Assembly: GCA_002686295.1 (NCBI GenBank)
Contig: NZBB01000006.1
Coordinates: forward strand, 2,084-58,771
Length of the DNA stretch: 56,688 nucleotides
Direction: 5' to 3'
Origin: Candidatus Woesearchaeota archaeon
GTDB lineage: Archaea; Nanobdellota; Nanobdellia; Woesearchaeales; GCA-2686295
Shown here: one piece after another, positions 8,975-17,010 of the stretch
Numbering within the stretch: position 1 is the stretch's first letter
Layout of the letters: every line of letters starts with the position of its first letter
The notes under the pieces: generated by a model
Database searches by the model: none
The model's input: only the letters and a program-made list of their open reading frames with translations
Told to the model about the DNA's origin: nothing
Position numbers and translations under genes: made by a program

Positions 8975-9060
8975 CAAATATTAAAACAGGATTAATCATT
9001 TATAAAGATTTTGAAATGCTTAGCAAAAATATAAAAACTTTGAATAAACATCATAATGAT

Positions 9061-10434
9061 ATGAGTATAAAAGTATTCAACACACTAACAAGAAAAAAAG
9101 AACTTCTTAAACCATTGAACGGAAATAATATAAACCTGTTTGTATGTGGACCAACGGTTTATGATTTCTCACATATAGGACATGCAAAAACATATGTTCA
9201 ATTTGATGTTATAGTCAGATATTTGAGATATAAAGGGTTCGAAGTGTTCTATTTGCAAAACATCACAGATATTGATGATAAAATAATAAAAAGGGGAAAT
9301 GAGCAAGGAAAAAATCCTATGACAATAGCAAGAAAGTTTGAAAAAGAATATTTGTCAGACATGAAAGAACTCGGCATAACAAGTATTGACAAGTATGCCA
9401 GAGCAACTGATTACATAAAACCAATAATTAAACAGATTAAAACACTATTTGATAAAGGATTTGCTTATGAAACTTCTGATGGAGTTTATTTTGAGATTGA
9501 CAAATTTAAAGACTATGGAAAACTTTGTCATCAACCTCTTGACAAAATAAAAGAAGGTGCACGTGTTTCCGTTAATAAGGAAAAGAAGAACCCATCTGAT
9601 TTCTCACTTTGGAAAAAAGCAAAAATAAACGAGCCGTCATGGGACAGCCCTTGGGGAAAGGGAAGACCTGGTTGGCATATTGAAGACACAGCTATTACAG
9701 AGACAGAGTTTGGCCCTCAATATGATTTGCATGGGGGAGGATCAGATTTAATATTTCCTCATCACGAATCAGAAATTGCTCAAATGGAAGCCTCTTCAGG
9801 AAAGAAACCCTTTGTTAAATATTGGATGCATACAGCGTTCTTAAATATAAAAAAAGAGAAAATGTCAAAATCAGTTGGCAATTTCACAACTATTCGCGAA
9901 GCTTTAAGAAAATGGGATGAAAAAACTTATCGTTTCTATTATGCTTCAACACATTACAGAACTCCGCTTGATTATTCAAATGAAGCAGTAAATAAAGTAA
10001 AACAAGGATTGGAAAGAATAAATGAATTTATTAGAAAAGTAAAAATAGCAAATGGAAAAAAGAAAAACGAAATTGAAAAATTAATTGGGGAAACTTTGGA
10101 TGTTTTTGAGAAGCACATGGATAATGATTTTGATATGCCTCAAGCAATTGCTTCAGTTTATGATTTCATAAGAGCAGTTAATAAATTAGAACTAAGCAAA
10201 CAAAACGGAAAAGCAATAATCGGATTTTTTGAAAAAATAGATTCTGTTCTTGGAGTTATGACTTTTGAAGACTTAGAAGTTCCTTCTGAGATTCAAATAC
10301 TGGCTGAAAAAAGACAAAAAGCGAGAGAAAAAAAAGATTGGGCAACTGCAGATAAAATGCGAGATAAACTAAAAACAAAAGGATATTATATTGATGATAC
10401 TTCAAAAGGCCCTGTTGTTAAAAAGATTTCTTAA
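9061..10434 (+). CDS. cysS: Cysteinyl-tRNA synthetase
   Basis: Class I synthetase charging tRNA-Cys. The HIGH element is SHIGHA (H38-H41) after the zinc-ligand C29 in VCGPTVYD, and the KMSKS loop is exact at residues 267-271. The GWHIEDTAI segment has Asp where bacterial enzymes have the zinc-ligand Cys of WHIECS; as I recall this variant also occurs in archaeal homologues. HHESE supplies the His and Glu ligands. The start at 9061 places the conserved IKVFNTLTRKKE at the N-terminus; upstream in-frame ATGs would add non-conserved residues. A TTTATAAAG box lies at about 8999-9007. It is 457 residues and overlaps the convergent valS by 4 nt. Its cognate tRNA lies about 3 kb downstream. Confidence 0.95.
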   Translation: MSIKVFNTLTRKKELLKPLNGNNINLFVCGPTVYDFSHIGHAKTYVQFDVIVRYLRYKGFEVFYLQNITDIDDKIIKRGNEQGKNPMTIARKFEKEYLSDMKELGITSIDKYARATDYIKPIIKQIKTLFDKGFAYETSDGVYFEIDKFKDYGKLCHQPLDKIKEGARVSVNKEKKNPSDFSLWKKAKINEPSWDSPWGKGRPGWHIEDTAITETEFGPQYDLHGGGSDLIFPHHESEIAQMEASSGKKPFVKYWMHTAFLNIKKEKMSKSVGNFTTIREALRKWDEKTYRFYYASTHYRTPLDYSNEAVNKVKQGLERINEFIRKVKIANGKKKNEIEKLIGETLDVFEKHMDNDFDMPQAIASVYDFIRAVNKLELSKQNGKAIIGFFEKIDSVLGVMTFEDLEVPSEIQILAEKRQKAREKKDWATADKMRDKLKTKGYYIDDTSKGPVVKKIS

Positions 10435-12854
10435 GATATAACTTTCACTTCTTCTCCATAGCTAACTTCTTTAATATTATGCATGACTTTCAGATCTTTC
10501 TCTAACTCGCTAATTTTCTTCGGCAAAATAATCTCTTTAATCTCAGCTCTCAAACTTAAATTATTATCTTTTTTATATTTCCAAATGGAGCCATTAACAC
10601 TAACAACATCTTCTGTTGAAATAGAAACTTTTTGATGGTGCTCGACTTCAGGAAATGACTCTTTATGTATATCCTTTCCTCTTAAACCATCATAAATTTT
10701 ATAAGTTATAAATGGGGTTATAGGAGCCAATAGTTTCAGCAAAATGTCCAAACAATAATTTAATGTGAACAAAGTAGCATTTTGTTGCTCAAAAGAGAAT
10801 TTTTTATCCTTATTATAAGCACGAATTTTTACCAACTCTAAGTAATGCGAGGCAAATGTTTCCCATATGAAATGTTTTATTTTTATAGCTGGATTGTGAA
10901 AATCATAAATAGAATACTTCTTTTTTGCAAACTTTACTATCTTATTCAACTCGTTGATTATCCACTTGTCAACTTCTTGAAAATCAATTTCTCCTTTTGG
11001 TTCTGGAAATAAACTTATGAATCTTGCAACATTCCAAAGTTTTGTTAAAGTTTTTCCTGCTCCTTCAATCCTGTCAAATGAACATCTAAAGTCTGTACGG
11101 TCAAGATTTCCTTCTATCGCACTCCAAAGTCTAAATGGTTCTGCGCCAAACTGTTCTATTACTTTTTGCGGATTAATAACATTTCCTTTACTTTTACTCA
11201 TCTTATGCCCTTTATCATCAACTATGTGGTAGTTTATCCAGACATCTTCAAATATTAGTTCTCCTGTTAACAAATAATCTTTTAAAACTGTATAGTACAG
11301 CCAAGTTCTTACTATTTCTTTCCCCTGAGGTCTTAAAGAGCAAGGTTTTGACTTCTTGAAAAAATCGTTGTCTTTTGAATATTTTAATATGTATAGAGGA
11401 GTTATTGATGAGTCAAACCAAGTGTCAAAAACTCTTGTTTCACCAACCCATTTACTTTTCTTGAAATCTTTTACAAGCCCAATTTGTTTGTTTTTCTTGA
11501 AAACAACTGCTTCTTTTGGTGGCTGTTCCTTCCAAGGTCTATAGTATTTCCCTTTCGGAGCTAAAGCAGTATAATCATTTTCATTGTCATGCCATAAAGG
11601 TATTTCAGTTGCATAATATCTTCTTCTTGATATCGGCCAATCTATATTTACAGAATCTATCCAGTCTAGTAGTATCTGTTTGCTTCTTGGAGCATAAAAA
11701 CTTAATTTTTTAGCCAAAAGTCTTATCTTATTTTTGAACTCTACTTGCTTTACATAGAACTCTTCCATGTTGATGAATTCTATCGGGTCTTTGCTTCTCT
11801 CACAAACAGGCGTTCTATGAACTAATCTTTTCTGTTTCACAAGCAAACCTTTTTTATCAAGCTCTTCTATTATCTTTTTTTGAGCTTCCTTAATCTTCAA
11901 ACCCTTTAGAAAGCCGGCATGCTTGTTCATTGTTCCATCTTTGTCGATTGCTATACTTGGCTTTAATTGCAGCTCCCTAAAAAATCTTATATCGGTAACA
12001 TCTCCGAAAGAACACATCATCATTATACCTGTTCCTTTGTCTATTTCTGCAGACGGATGGGCCTTTATTGGTATCTCTTTTTCATAAATTGGTGTTATCG
12101 CGGTTTTTCCTTCTAAATGTTTATAGCGTTCATCATCTGGATTGAATATAATCATTCCACACGAGCATATCAATTCTGGTCTTGTTGTTGCAATAATTAG
12201 TTTCTCTCCTGTTTCTTTGACCTTGAACTTTACATCATTGAAAAAAGAAACTAAATCCATATGTTCAATTTCTGCATCAGCTATTGTTGTCTGACATCCT
12301 GGACACCAATTGTTTGCCCTTACATGTTCATAAATTAATCCTTTATTCCACATATCTATAAAAGTTTCTTGTGTTAAAGAACGATATTCTGGCGAATCCG
12401 TGTGGTAAATATCTCCTGGCTCGTTTCCTTTTTTCCATGAATTAAAACTTATTCCTGAAATTAGAAAAGTGTCTGTTGAAGCAATAGAGCTTTCTTCTAA
12501 GATTTTTTCACAGTAATCTATTGCTTTTTTTCTTGATAATTCTTTTAATCTGACTCCAAATTTTTTTTCAGCAGCCATCTCTATCGGCAGACCATTTCTG
12601 TCAAGACCTAATGGAAACAACACATTTTCACCCATCATCCTTCTAAATCTTGCAAAGAAATCCATTAATACATATGTAGTTGCTTGACCTATATGGACGG
12701 GCGTATTGACATATGGTGGTGGAGTATCAATTGAATAAACTTTTTTTTTGCTTTTCTTGTCAAAAACATAAGTTTTGTCCTTTTTCCATTTCTCATATAT
12801 TGATTTCTCAAAATCCTTACTCCAGTGTTTTCCTTTCAATCTTGGTTCTGTCAT
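10431..12854 (-). CDS. valS: Valyl-tRNA synthetase, archaeal type
   Basis: Class I synthetase with the HIGH-like element TPVHIGQA after IDTPPPYVN (about 44-60) and KMSKS in GHKMSKSKGN. The editing domain signature is TTRPELICSCG with NPDDERYKHL, and the WCPGCQTTIADAEIE zinc-like pair precedes it. NIDWPISRRRYYATEIPLWH and DTWFDSSITPL are catalytic-core landmarks. The 807-residue length and TTRPELxCxC wording are typical of archaeal ValRS. Proofreading of threonine by the CP1 domain is expected from the family. The promoter lies in the short gap shared with the divergent tRNA-Arg. Confidence 0.93.
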   Translation of the reverse strand: MTEPRLKGKHWSKDFEKSIYEKWKKDKTYVFDKKSKKKVYSIDTPPPYVNTPVHIGQATTYVLMDFFARFRRMMGENVLFPLGLDRNGLPIEMAAEKKFGVRLKELSRKKAIDYCEKILEESSIASTDTFLISGISFNSWKKGNEPGDIYHTDSPEYRSLTQETFIDMWNKGLIYEHVRANNWCPGCQTTIADAEIEHMDLVSFFNDVKFKVKETGEKLIIATTRPELICSCGMIIFNPDDERYKHLEGKTAITPIYEKEIPIKAHPSAEIDKGTGIMMMCSFGDVTDIRFFRELQLKPSIAIDKDGTMNKHAGFLKGLKIKEAQKKIIEELDKKGLLVKQKRLVHRTPVCERSKDPIEFINMEEFYVKQVEFKNKIRLLAKKLSFYAPRSKQILLDWIDSVNIDWPISRRRYYATEIPLWHDNENDYTALAPKGKYYRPWKEQPPKEAVVFKKNKQIGLVKDFKKSKWVGETRVFDTWFDSSITPLYILKYSKDNDFFKKSKPCSLRPQGKEIVRTWLYYTVLKDYLLTGELIFEDVWINYHIVDDKGHKMSKSKGNVINPQKVIEQFGAEPFRLWSAIEGNLDRTDFRCSFDRIEGAGKTLTKLWNVARFISLFPEPKGEIDFQEVDKWIINELNKIVKFAKKKYSIYDFHNPAIKIKHFIWETFASHYLELVKIRAYNKDKKFSFEQQNATLFTLNYCLDILLKLLAPITPFITYKIYDGLRGKDIHKESFPEVEHHQKVSISTEDVVSVNGSIWKYKKDNNLSLRAEIKEIILPKKISELEKDLKVMHNIKEVSYGEEVKVIS

Positions 12855-12944
12855 GTTATTAGTAGTATGAGGAAATTATTTATAAAAGTTATTAAAGATT
12901 GTTAGAAAAGATTTTAAAAGAAAAAACAACTACCATAAATTAAT

Positions 12945-13036
12945 GGACCTATAGCCTAGAGGTTTAAAATCGGGCAATCTGGATAAGGCATCAGCCTTCT
13001 AAGCTGAGGATCGGGGGTTCGAATCCCTCTAGGTCC
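12945..13036 (+). tRNA. tRNA-Arg (anticodon UCU) with an enlarged D-loop or D-arm intron
   Basis: The acceptor GGACCTA (12945-12951) pairs with TAGGTCC (13030-13036). The anticodon stem is TCAGC/GCTGA with loop CTTCTAA, so the anticodon TCT occupies 12998-13000. The T-arm is GGGGG-TTCGAAT-CCCTC. The D-stem GCC (12954-12956) pairs with GGC (12987-12989), but the loop between is 30 nt rather than the usual 8-11. Removing about 20 nt would leave TAGAGGATAA, a normal D-loop. This suggests a non-canonical intron or an insertion. CCA is not encoded. The gene is divergent from valS. Confidence 0.9.
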
Positions 13037-13079
13037 ATATTTTTCTAAAAAATAAAGTATCGCGACTAATAAGCAACAT

Positions 13080-13101
13080 AACACAAACACTTATTTGTGT
13101 T
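13080..13101. repeat. 8-bp inverted repeat with 6-nt loop
   Basis: AACACAAA at 13080-13087 is followed by CACTTA and the exact reverse complement TTTGTGTT at 13094-13101. It lies in the 248-bp interval between tRNA-Arg and tRNA-Cys, about 45 bases past the end of tRNA-Arg. It could be a processing or termination hairpin, or part of a regulatory site. The interval holds no convincing protein gene. Confidence 0.5.
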
Positions 13102-13150
13102 GTTCTAAAAATGCAATGATAATTATTATGATCAAACTCAAACAAGATTT

Positions 13151-13167
13151 TACTTACAATGTAAGTA
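13151..13167. promoter_or_regulatory. 17-bp palindrome, copy 1 (operator-like)
   Basis: TACTTACAATGTAAGTA is an 8-bp perfect dyad around one central A. An identical copy lies at 13196-13212, centre to centre 45 bp. Two exact palindromes upstream of the tRNA-Cys/TrmI unit look like a paired dimer-binding site. The TTAC...GTAA dyad is reminiscent of MarR/HxlR-type operators, which is only a resemblance. Confidence 0.55.
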
Positions 13168-13195
13168 GAAGTTTTATTTTTCAAACAAAAAGAAA

Positions 13196-13212
13196 TACTT
13201 ACAATGTAAGTA
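13196..13212. promoter_or_regulatory. 17-bp palindrome, copy 2 (operator-like)
   Basis: This is an exact second copy of TACTTACAATGTAAGTA. Flanking bases differ from those around the first copy, so the conservation is limited to the palindrome itself. It ends 38 bp upstream of the TTTATAAAA box of tRNA-Cys. Confidence 0.55.
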
Positions 13213-13250
13213 TTAAATGCTCTTCATACAACGAACAACAACTAGTAAGC

Positions 13251-13259
13251 TTTATAAAA
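13251..13259 (+). promoter_or_regulatory. TATA box for tRNA-Cys
   Basis: TTTATAAAA begins 34 bp upstream of the mature 5' end of tRNA-Cys, a normal distance for an archaeal promoter with a short 5' leader. Confidence 0.65.
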
Positions 13260-13284
13260 AAAAGAACGTTTCAGTCTATATATC

Positions 13285-13356
13285 GCAGGAGTGGCCAAAC
13301 GGCTAAGGCGAGCGCCTGCAGAGCGCTAGGTTGGGGGTTCGAATCCCTCCTCCTGC
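13285..13356 (+). tRNA. tRNA-Cys (anticodon GCA)
   Basis: The acceptor GCAGGAG (13285-13291) pairs with CTCCTGC (13350-13356). The anticodon stem AGCGC/GCGCT encloses loop CTGCAGA, giving anticodon GCA. The T-arm is GGGGG-TTCGAAT-CCCTC. It is 72 nt with a normal D-arm and no intron. It sits 18 bp upstream of the trmI start, so the two may share a transcript. Confidence 0.95.
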
Positions 13357-13374
13357 TTTTCATACAATATTCAA

Positions 13375-14139
13375 ATGGCAAAAAAACTTCTATTGAAAAA
13401 AGAGAGAAAAGTACAAGTGAAAAACAGAGAAATAGTTCTTTCAAAATTCGAGAAACATTTAGTTGATGAAAACAAGGATTTCAGCACTTCATACGGAAAA
13501 ATAACTAAAAAAGACTTGAAAAAAACAACCTTCAAAGTTGGAAAAGAAGAATTCTTTGTTATGAAACCATTTTTCATCGACAGCTATAAACAATTGAAAA
13601 GACTCGCACAGATAATAACTCTAAAAGATATATCTGCGATAATAGCCAATACAGGCATAAACAACAAATCAAAAGTTTTAGAGTCAGGTGTTGGATCAGG
13701 TGCATTTATTTGTTTTACAGCAACGATTGCAAAAAAAGTTATTGGCTACGAAATAAATAAAAAACATTTAGAAGTTGCTAAAGAAAATCTGAAGAAATTG
13801 TCTTTGAAAAATGTTGAATTAAAGAAAGCAGACTTCTATGATACTAACAAAATTAAAGAAAAGGATGTTGATGTTGTGCTTCTAGACCTTCCGGAGACAT
13901 GGAAAGCAATAAAAACCACAGAGAAAGTTTTGAAAACAGGCGGATTCGTTGTATCTTACAACCCAAACATTTCTCAAGCCCAAAAATTTGTTAATTCATT
14001 ATCTGAAAAATTTTTATATGAAAAAACCGTTGAAATCATAGAAAGAGAATGGACTGTTAAGGAAACAGTTTTAAGACCAAAAACAAAGGATTTTGGCCAT
14101 ACGGCCTTCTTGAGTTTTGCAAGAAAGATAAAGATTTAA
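13375..14139 (+). CDS. trmI: tRNA (adenine-N1)-methyltransferase TrmI (m1A57/58)
   Basis: A Rossmann SAM methyltransferase of the TrmI/Gcd14 family that methylates A58, and in archaea also A57, in the T-loop. The SAM-binding motif I is VLESGVGSGA (residues 101-110). VDVVLLDLPETWKA carries the DxP catalytic-site motif, and the C-terminal ETVLRPKTKDFGHTAFLSFARK is characteristic of the family. It has 254 residues with an N-terminal small beta domain. It lies 18 bp after tRNA-Cys and is followed closely by a RAM-domain gene. Confidence 0.9.
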   Translation: MAKKLLLKKERKVQVKNREIVLSKFEKHLVDENKDFSTSYGKITKKDLKKTTFKVGKEEFFVMKPFFIDSYKQLKRLAQIITLKDISAIIANTGINNKSKVLESGVGSGAFICFTATIAKKVIGYEINKKHLEVAKENLKKLSLKNVELKKADFYDTNKIKEKDVDVVLLDLPETWKAIKTTEKVLKTGGFVVSYNPNISQAQKFVNSLSEKFLYEKTVEIIEREWTVKETVLRPKTKDFGHTAFLSFARKIKI

Positions 14140-14180
14140 ATAAAAGATTTATTTTCAATAACTATGAGAGGGATAAAAAA

Positions 14181-14408
14181 ATGTTAGCATATGTCTTAAT
14201 CGGATTACTTGAATGTGATGAAAAAAAGTGCCTTGATGAACTATTATCATTCAAAGAAGTATTGGAAGGACACATACTATTTGGTGAATGGGATTTGCTT
14301 GTAAAAATTAAATCTAAAAGTCCAGAAGACACAGGAACTTTTGTAATGGAAAATATAAGATCCATGCCAGACGTGAAGATAACTAGTACTTTAATTGTTG
14401 CTAGATAA
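14181..14408 (+). CDS. Stand-alone RAM (Lrp/AsnC ligand-binding) domain protein
   Basis: The 75 residues match the alpha/beta RAM domain found at the C-terminus of Lrp/AsnC regulators: AYVLIGLLECDEKKC at the start, GEWDLLVKIKSKSPEDTGTFV in the middle and DVKITSTLIVAR at the end. No helix-turn-helix is present. Such single-domain proteins can bind amino acids or modulate full-length Lrp proteins. ATTTAAATAAAAG at about 14135-14147 may be its promoter. Confidence 0.8.
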   Translation: MLAYVLIGLLECDEKKCLDELLSFKEVLEGHILFGEWDLLVKIKSKSPEDTGTFVMENIRSMPDVKITSTLIVAR

Positions 14409-14417
14409 AAAACTTTT

Positions 14418-14972
14418 TTAATATTTCCATTTTATGCTACAACCCATAGAAGGATTTTCTTCAACAGTTATTTTTCCAGAGTTTAAAAATTGATCTATGG
14501 CCTCATATAATTCATGTCTGTTAACTGGTTCGGAACCATGAGAATCATCTATTCTTCCCCTGAAAACAAGTTTGAAATTATTGTCAAAGAGAAAAATATC
14601 CGGTGTACATACTGCACCGTAAGCTTTAGCAATATCCTGACTTTCATCTCTTAAATAAACAAAATTCATGTTTTTTTCCTCAACCATTAGCACCATCTTC
14701 TCAAAACTATCTTCAGGATAATTATCATCTTCATTAGAATTAATAGCCACCACTGCTAAACCTTCATCTTTATAATCAGCAGTTATTCTTTTTAACTCAT
14801 CAATTTTCGGCTTTACATAAGGACAATGATTGCACATAAAAATAACGAGCAAAGCTTTTGAACCATTGAAACTTTCTAAAGAATAATTTTTTCCATTAGT
14901 TGCAGATAAAGAAAAAGAAGGAGCAGAATCTCCGTGTTTTAATACTTCATAATCAGATTTCATCAAAACCAT
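14418..14972 (-). CDS. Thioredoxin-fold AhpC/TSA-like protein with CNHC motif
   Basis: A 184-residue redoxin with PSFSLSATNGKNYSL at the start and the active-site-like FMCNHCPYVK (C47, C50). AVVAINSNEDDNYPEDS, YLRDESQDIAKAYGAVCTPDIFLFD and FRGRIDD are landmarks of the family of small AhpC/TSA-like proteins annotated as thiol-disulfide or peroxide-related enzymes. The CxxC pair suggests thiol-disulfide chemistry, with no signal peptide, so it is likely cytoplasmic. GAGGTGAT lies just upstream of the start. The upstream region is nearly duplicated ahead of the pilin-like gene that starts at 21722, so the two may be co-regulated. Confidence 0.8.
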   Translation of the reverse strand: MVLMKSDYEVLKHGDSAPSFSLSATNGKNYSLESFNGSKALLVIFMCNHCPYVKPKIDELKRITADYKDEGLAVVAINSNEDDNYPEDSFEKMVLMVEEKNMNFVYLRDESQDIAKAYGAVCTPDIFLFDNNFKLVFRGRIDDSHGSEPVNRHELYEAIDQFLNSGKITVEENPSMGCSIKWKY

Positions 14973-14974
14973 TT

Positions 14975-15065
14975 AATCACCTCAAAACAAACAATAACAA
15001 AAAAATACAAAAAAACAATATAAAAAAACTATTGTATAACAAAACACATATTAAAGAACAACAAT
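14975..15065 (-). promoter_or_regulatory. Shared ~90-bp promoter/leader, copy A
   Basis: Read on the minus strand, this interval closely matches 21728-21814. Conserved blocks are an upstream element around TTGTTGTTCT, a T-rich stretch containing TGTTTTTTTGTAT, and the leader ending in TTTGTTTTGAGGTGAT. The centre, where the TATA box (TTTTTATATTG) lies, differs. It fills the whole gap between the DUF1461 stop and the thioredoxin-like start. Confidence 0.6.
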
Positions 15066-15694
15066 CATTTCTTCAATTTATTTAAAAATAATTGAGGAAG
15101 CACAGATATAATTGATAATATTAAAGAACCAAACAACACACGGATAAAAAAATCTTTGAAAAATTTTTCCGGAAACAATGTTATTAATAATGATTCGCTT
15201 GAAAAAAGATAGTTTCCCTGAGGAAAAAATAATTTGTGAAATCCGTCAAAAGTTATCGAGAAGTTAAGACTTGCAAAGAACAACAATGATAAAAAAACAA
15301 AGCTACAAATACCTGATAAGAATAAAGCTTTGAAAAATTCGTCCTGAAAATTCTTTGATAAAGCATATAAGCCAATTAGAGAGACAAATAATAAAGCAAT
15401 TGAAACCTTTAATAATAAAAAAAGCTTTTTAAAGAGGATCCGCACATCTTCTAAATGAGCTTTTTCATCGCTTGAGAAATAAAATAATTCTTCCTCTTCG
15501 TTAAAAAAAAATAACAAATTTAAAAGAATTAATTTCACTTCAGACATATCCATGTTTTCATAAACATTGTTTTTTTCAAATAAAGAAAAATAATTTTGTT
15601 CGCAAAAAACAAGCAATTTCAAAGGCAGAAAAAGTATTAAAATAATAAAAAACAAAATTGAGCTCAAAAAAAATATTTTTTTAGTCATTTTCAT
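15065..15694 (-). CDS. DUF1461 (TIGR01906-type) integral membrane protein
   Basis: A 209-residue membrane protein with four hydrophobic segments (about 5-30, 88-110, 118-145 and 182-203). The extracytoplasmic loop carries the family landmarks FSSDEKAHLEDVRILFKKL and FDGFHKLFFPQGNYLFSSESLL with LFPEKFF. Function in the family is unknown. It ends exactly where the shared leader upstream of the thioredoxin-like gene begins, so read-through is possible. Confidence 0.75.
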   Translation of the reverse strand: MKMTKKIFFLSSILFFIILILFLPLKLLVFCEQNYFSLFEKNNVYENMDMSEVKLILLNLLFFFNEEEELFYFSSDEKAHLEDVRILFKKLFLLLKVSIALLFVSLIGLYALSKNFQDEFFKALFLSGICSFVFLSLLFFASLNFSITFDGFHKLFFPQGNYLFSSESLLITLFPEKFFKDFFIRVLFGSLILSIISVLPQLFLNKLKK

Positions 15695-15771
15695 AGTATT
15701 TTCAATAACAACAAAATTCTTCCGAAAAAAATTGGCAAACGCTTATTAAGAATAAAAAGAAAACCTACTAA

Positions 15772-17010
15772 ATGAAAAAGTTTGCGTTTTTCATAATAAT
15801 AACAATAACAATAACAATAATTGCATTATCAGAACAAGCATTTGCATCAATAATAATTTCAGAAGTACTTTATAATCCTTTTAGTAGCGAACACGGAGGA
15901 GAAGCAATATTATTATACAATCCAACAGCAAATAACATTAACCTATCTGGATGGAGCATAGCCACAAAGTTCTCATATTCAGACGCAACTCTGCCCCCTA
16001 TTGCAATACTGGCCGGAGGATACTTGTTGATAGCAGATAATAATTTTAGCTTAAACAAGGATAATCCTTTCTGGCCAGATGCAGACTATGAAGAAGAAAT
16101 AACTCTCTCAAACAGCAATGCAGGTATTGCATTAATAAATCAAACTAAAATAATAGATGCAATAGGATGGGGATTAATAGAAGATGAAAACTTGTTTGAA
16201 AACAATCCTCATCCAGGAACTAATGAAGGACAAAGCCTACGCAGAATAAACAACCAAGACACAAATAACAACTCAGCAGATTTCAACGCTACAACACCAT
16301 TTTTCTATGAACAAAATAACTCAGAAATAAACATAGACTTAGAAATAAACATAACAAACAATTATAACTTTAGTTTTCAAATAAATAGAGATGACAATCT
16401 TTCAAAAGAAGGAAACCAAATAATGCCTATAGCCGGAGAAAACAAAACCTTTGAAGTGACAATAAAAACGAATAATTGTAGTAAAACAGCAACTGCAACA
16501 CTAGAAAACAATAATTATGAACTAAAAAAAATATTCTATAATGAAACAACAAATATTTTCAAAGGAAATCTCTCAATGAATTACTGGACAGAGTCTGGAA
16601 ACTACATCATAACAACAACATTAACAGATTGTGAAGGAACAAACCATTCAAAAACAGAATTTTTTGAATATGAAAGCTTAACATCAATAACTGCTAATAG
16701 TTCTTTAAAATTAGATGCAGAAAAAGGCACAACAGCCATGAAAACAATAACTGTAAAAAATACTGGTAATGAAGAAGCATTGATAAAAATCAAGAGTACA
16801 AATCCAACAAGTGGACAAACAGAGATTGATGCTGACAAAATAGAATTCTCAATTGACAATTTTGAAACAATTCAAACAATGAACAACAATTTCATAAATA
16901 TAAACGAATTCTTAAATGTTCAAGAAGAATTGAGCATTAATCTCAGAATAAATACTGAAAATATTTCAGAAGGATATTATTCTGGAGAAATAACGCTTGA
17001 TTACACATAA
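15772..17010 (+). CDS. Secreted lamin-tail-domain (LTD) protein
   Basis: A signal peptide (MKKF followed by about 18 hydrophobic residues, AFA|S cleavage near 26) leads into an LTD fold at about 27-135: IIISEVLYNP...EAILLYNPTANNINLSGWSI...LPPIAILAGGYLLIA...GIALIN. The remaining 270 residues are Asn/Thr-rich beta-sandwich-like segments with many NxS/T sites. The end, ENISEGYYSGEITLDYT, resembles an Ig-like strand. There is no C-terminal anchor. LTDs on archaeal and bacterial surfaces are thought to act in adhesion or DNA/nuclease contexts; the role here is unknown. The 3' end overlaps the convergent ABCE1 gene by 10 nt. Confidence 0.75.
   Translation: MKKFAFFIIITITITIIALSEQAFASIIISEVLYNPFSSEHGGEAILLYNPTANNINLSGWSIATKFSYSDATLPPIAILAGGYLLIADNNFSLNKDNPFWPDADYEEEITLSNSNAGIALINQTKIIDAIGWGLIEDENLFENNPHPGTNEGQSLRRINNQDTNNNSADFNATTPFFYEQNNSEINIDLEINITNNYNFSFQINRDDNLSKEGNQIMPIAGENKTFEVTIKTNNCSKTATATLENNNYELKKIFYNETTNIFKGNLSMNYWTESGNYIITTTLTDCEGTNHSKTEFFEYESLTSITANSSLKLDAEKGTTAMKTITVKNTGNEEALIKIKSTNPTSGQTEIDADKIEFSIDNFETIQTMNNNFININEFLNVQEELSINLRINTENISEGYYSGEITLDYT

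Noticed and set aside
8962..9060. Longer N-terminus for CysRS
   Set aside because: The extra 33 residues are not conserved-looking and would start inside the divergent membrane-protein start; the ATG at 9061 fits the family.
9650..9790. Loss of the CysRS zinc site because Cys is Asp in GWHIEDTAI
   Set aside because: As I recall, the same wording occurs in archaeal CysRS, so it is probably a lineage variant and not a defect.
13095..13466. 123-codon open frame on the plus strand across the tRNA-Cys gene
   Set aside because: It runs through tRNA-Cys in full and into trmI in another frame, starts at TTG, and its apparent internal repeat comes from the two palindromes. It is a shadow of non-coding sequence.
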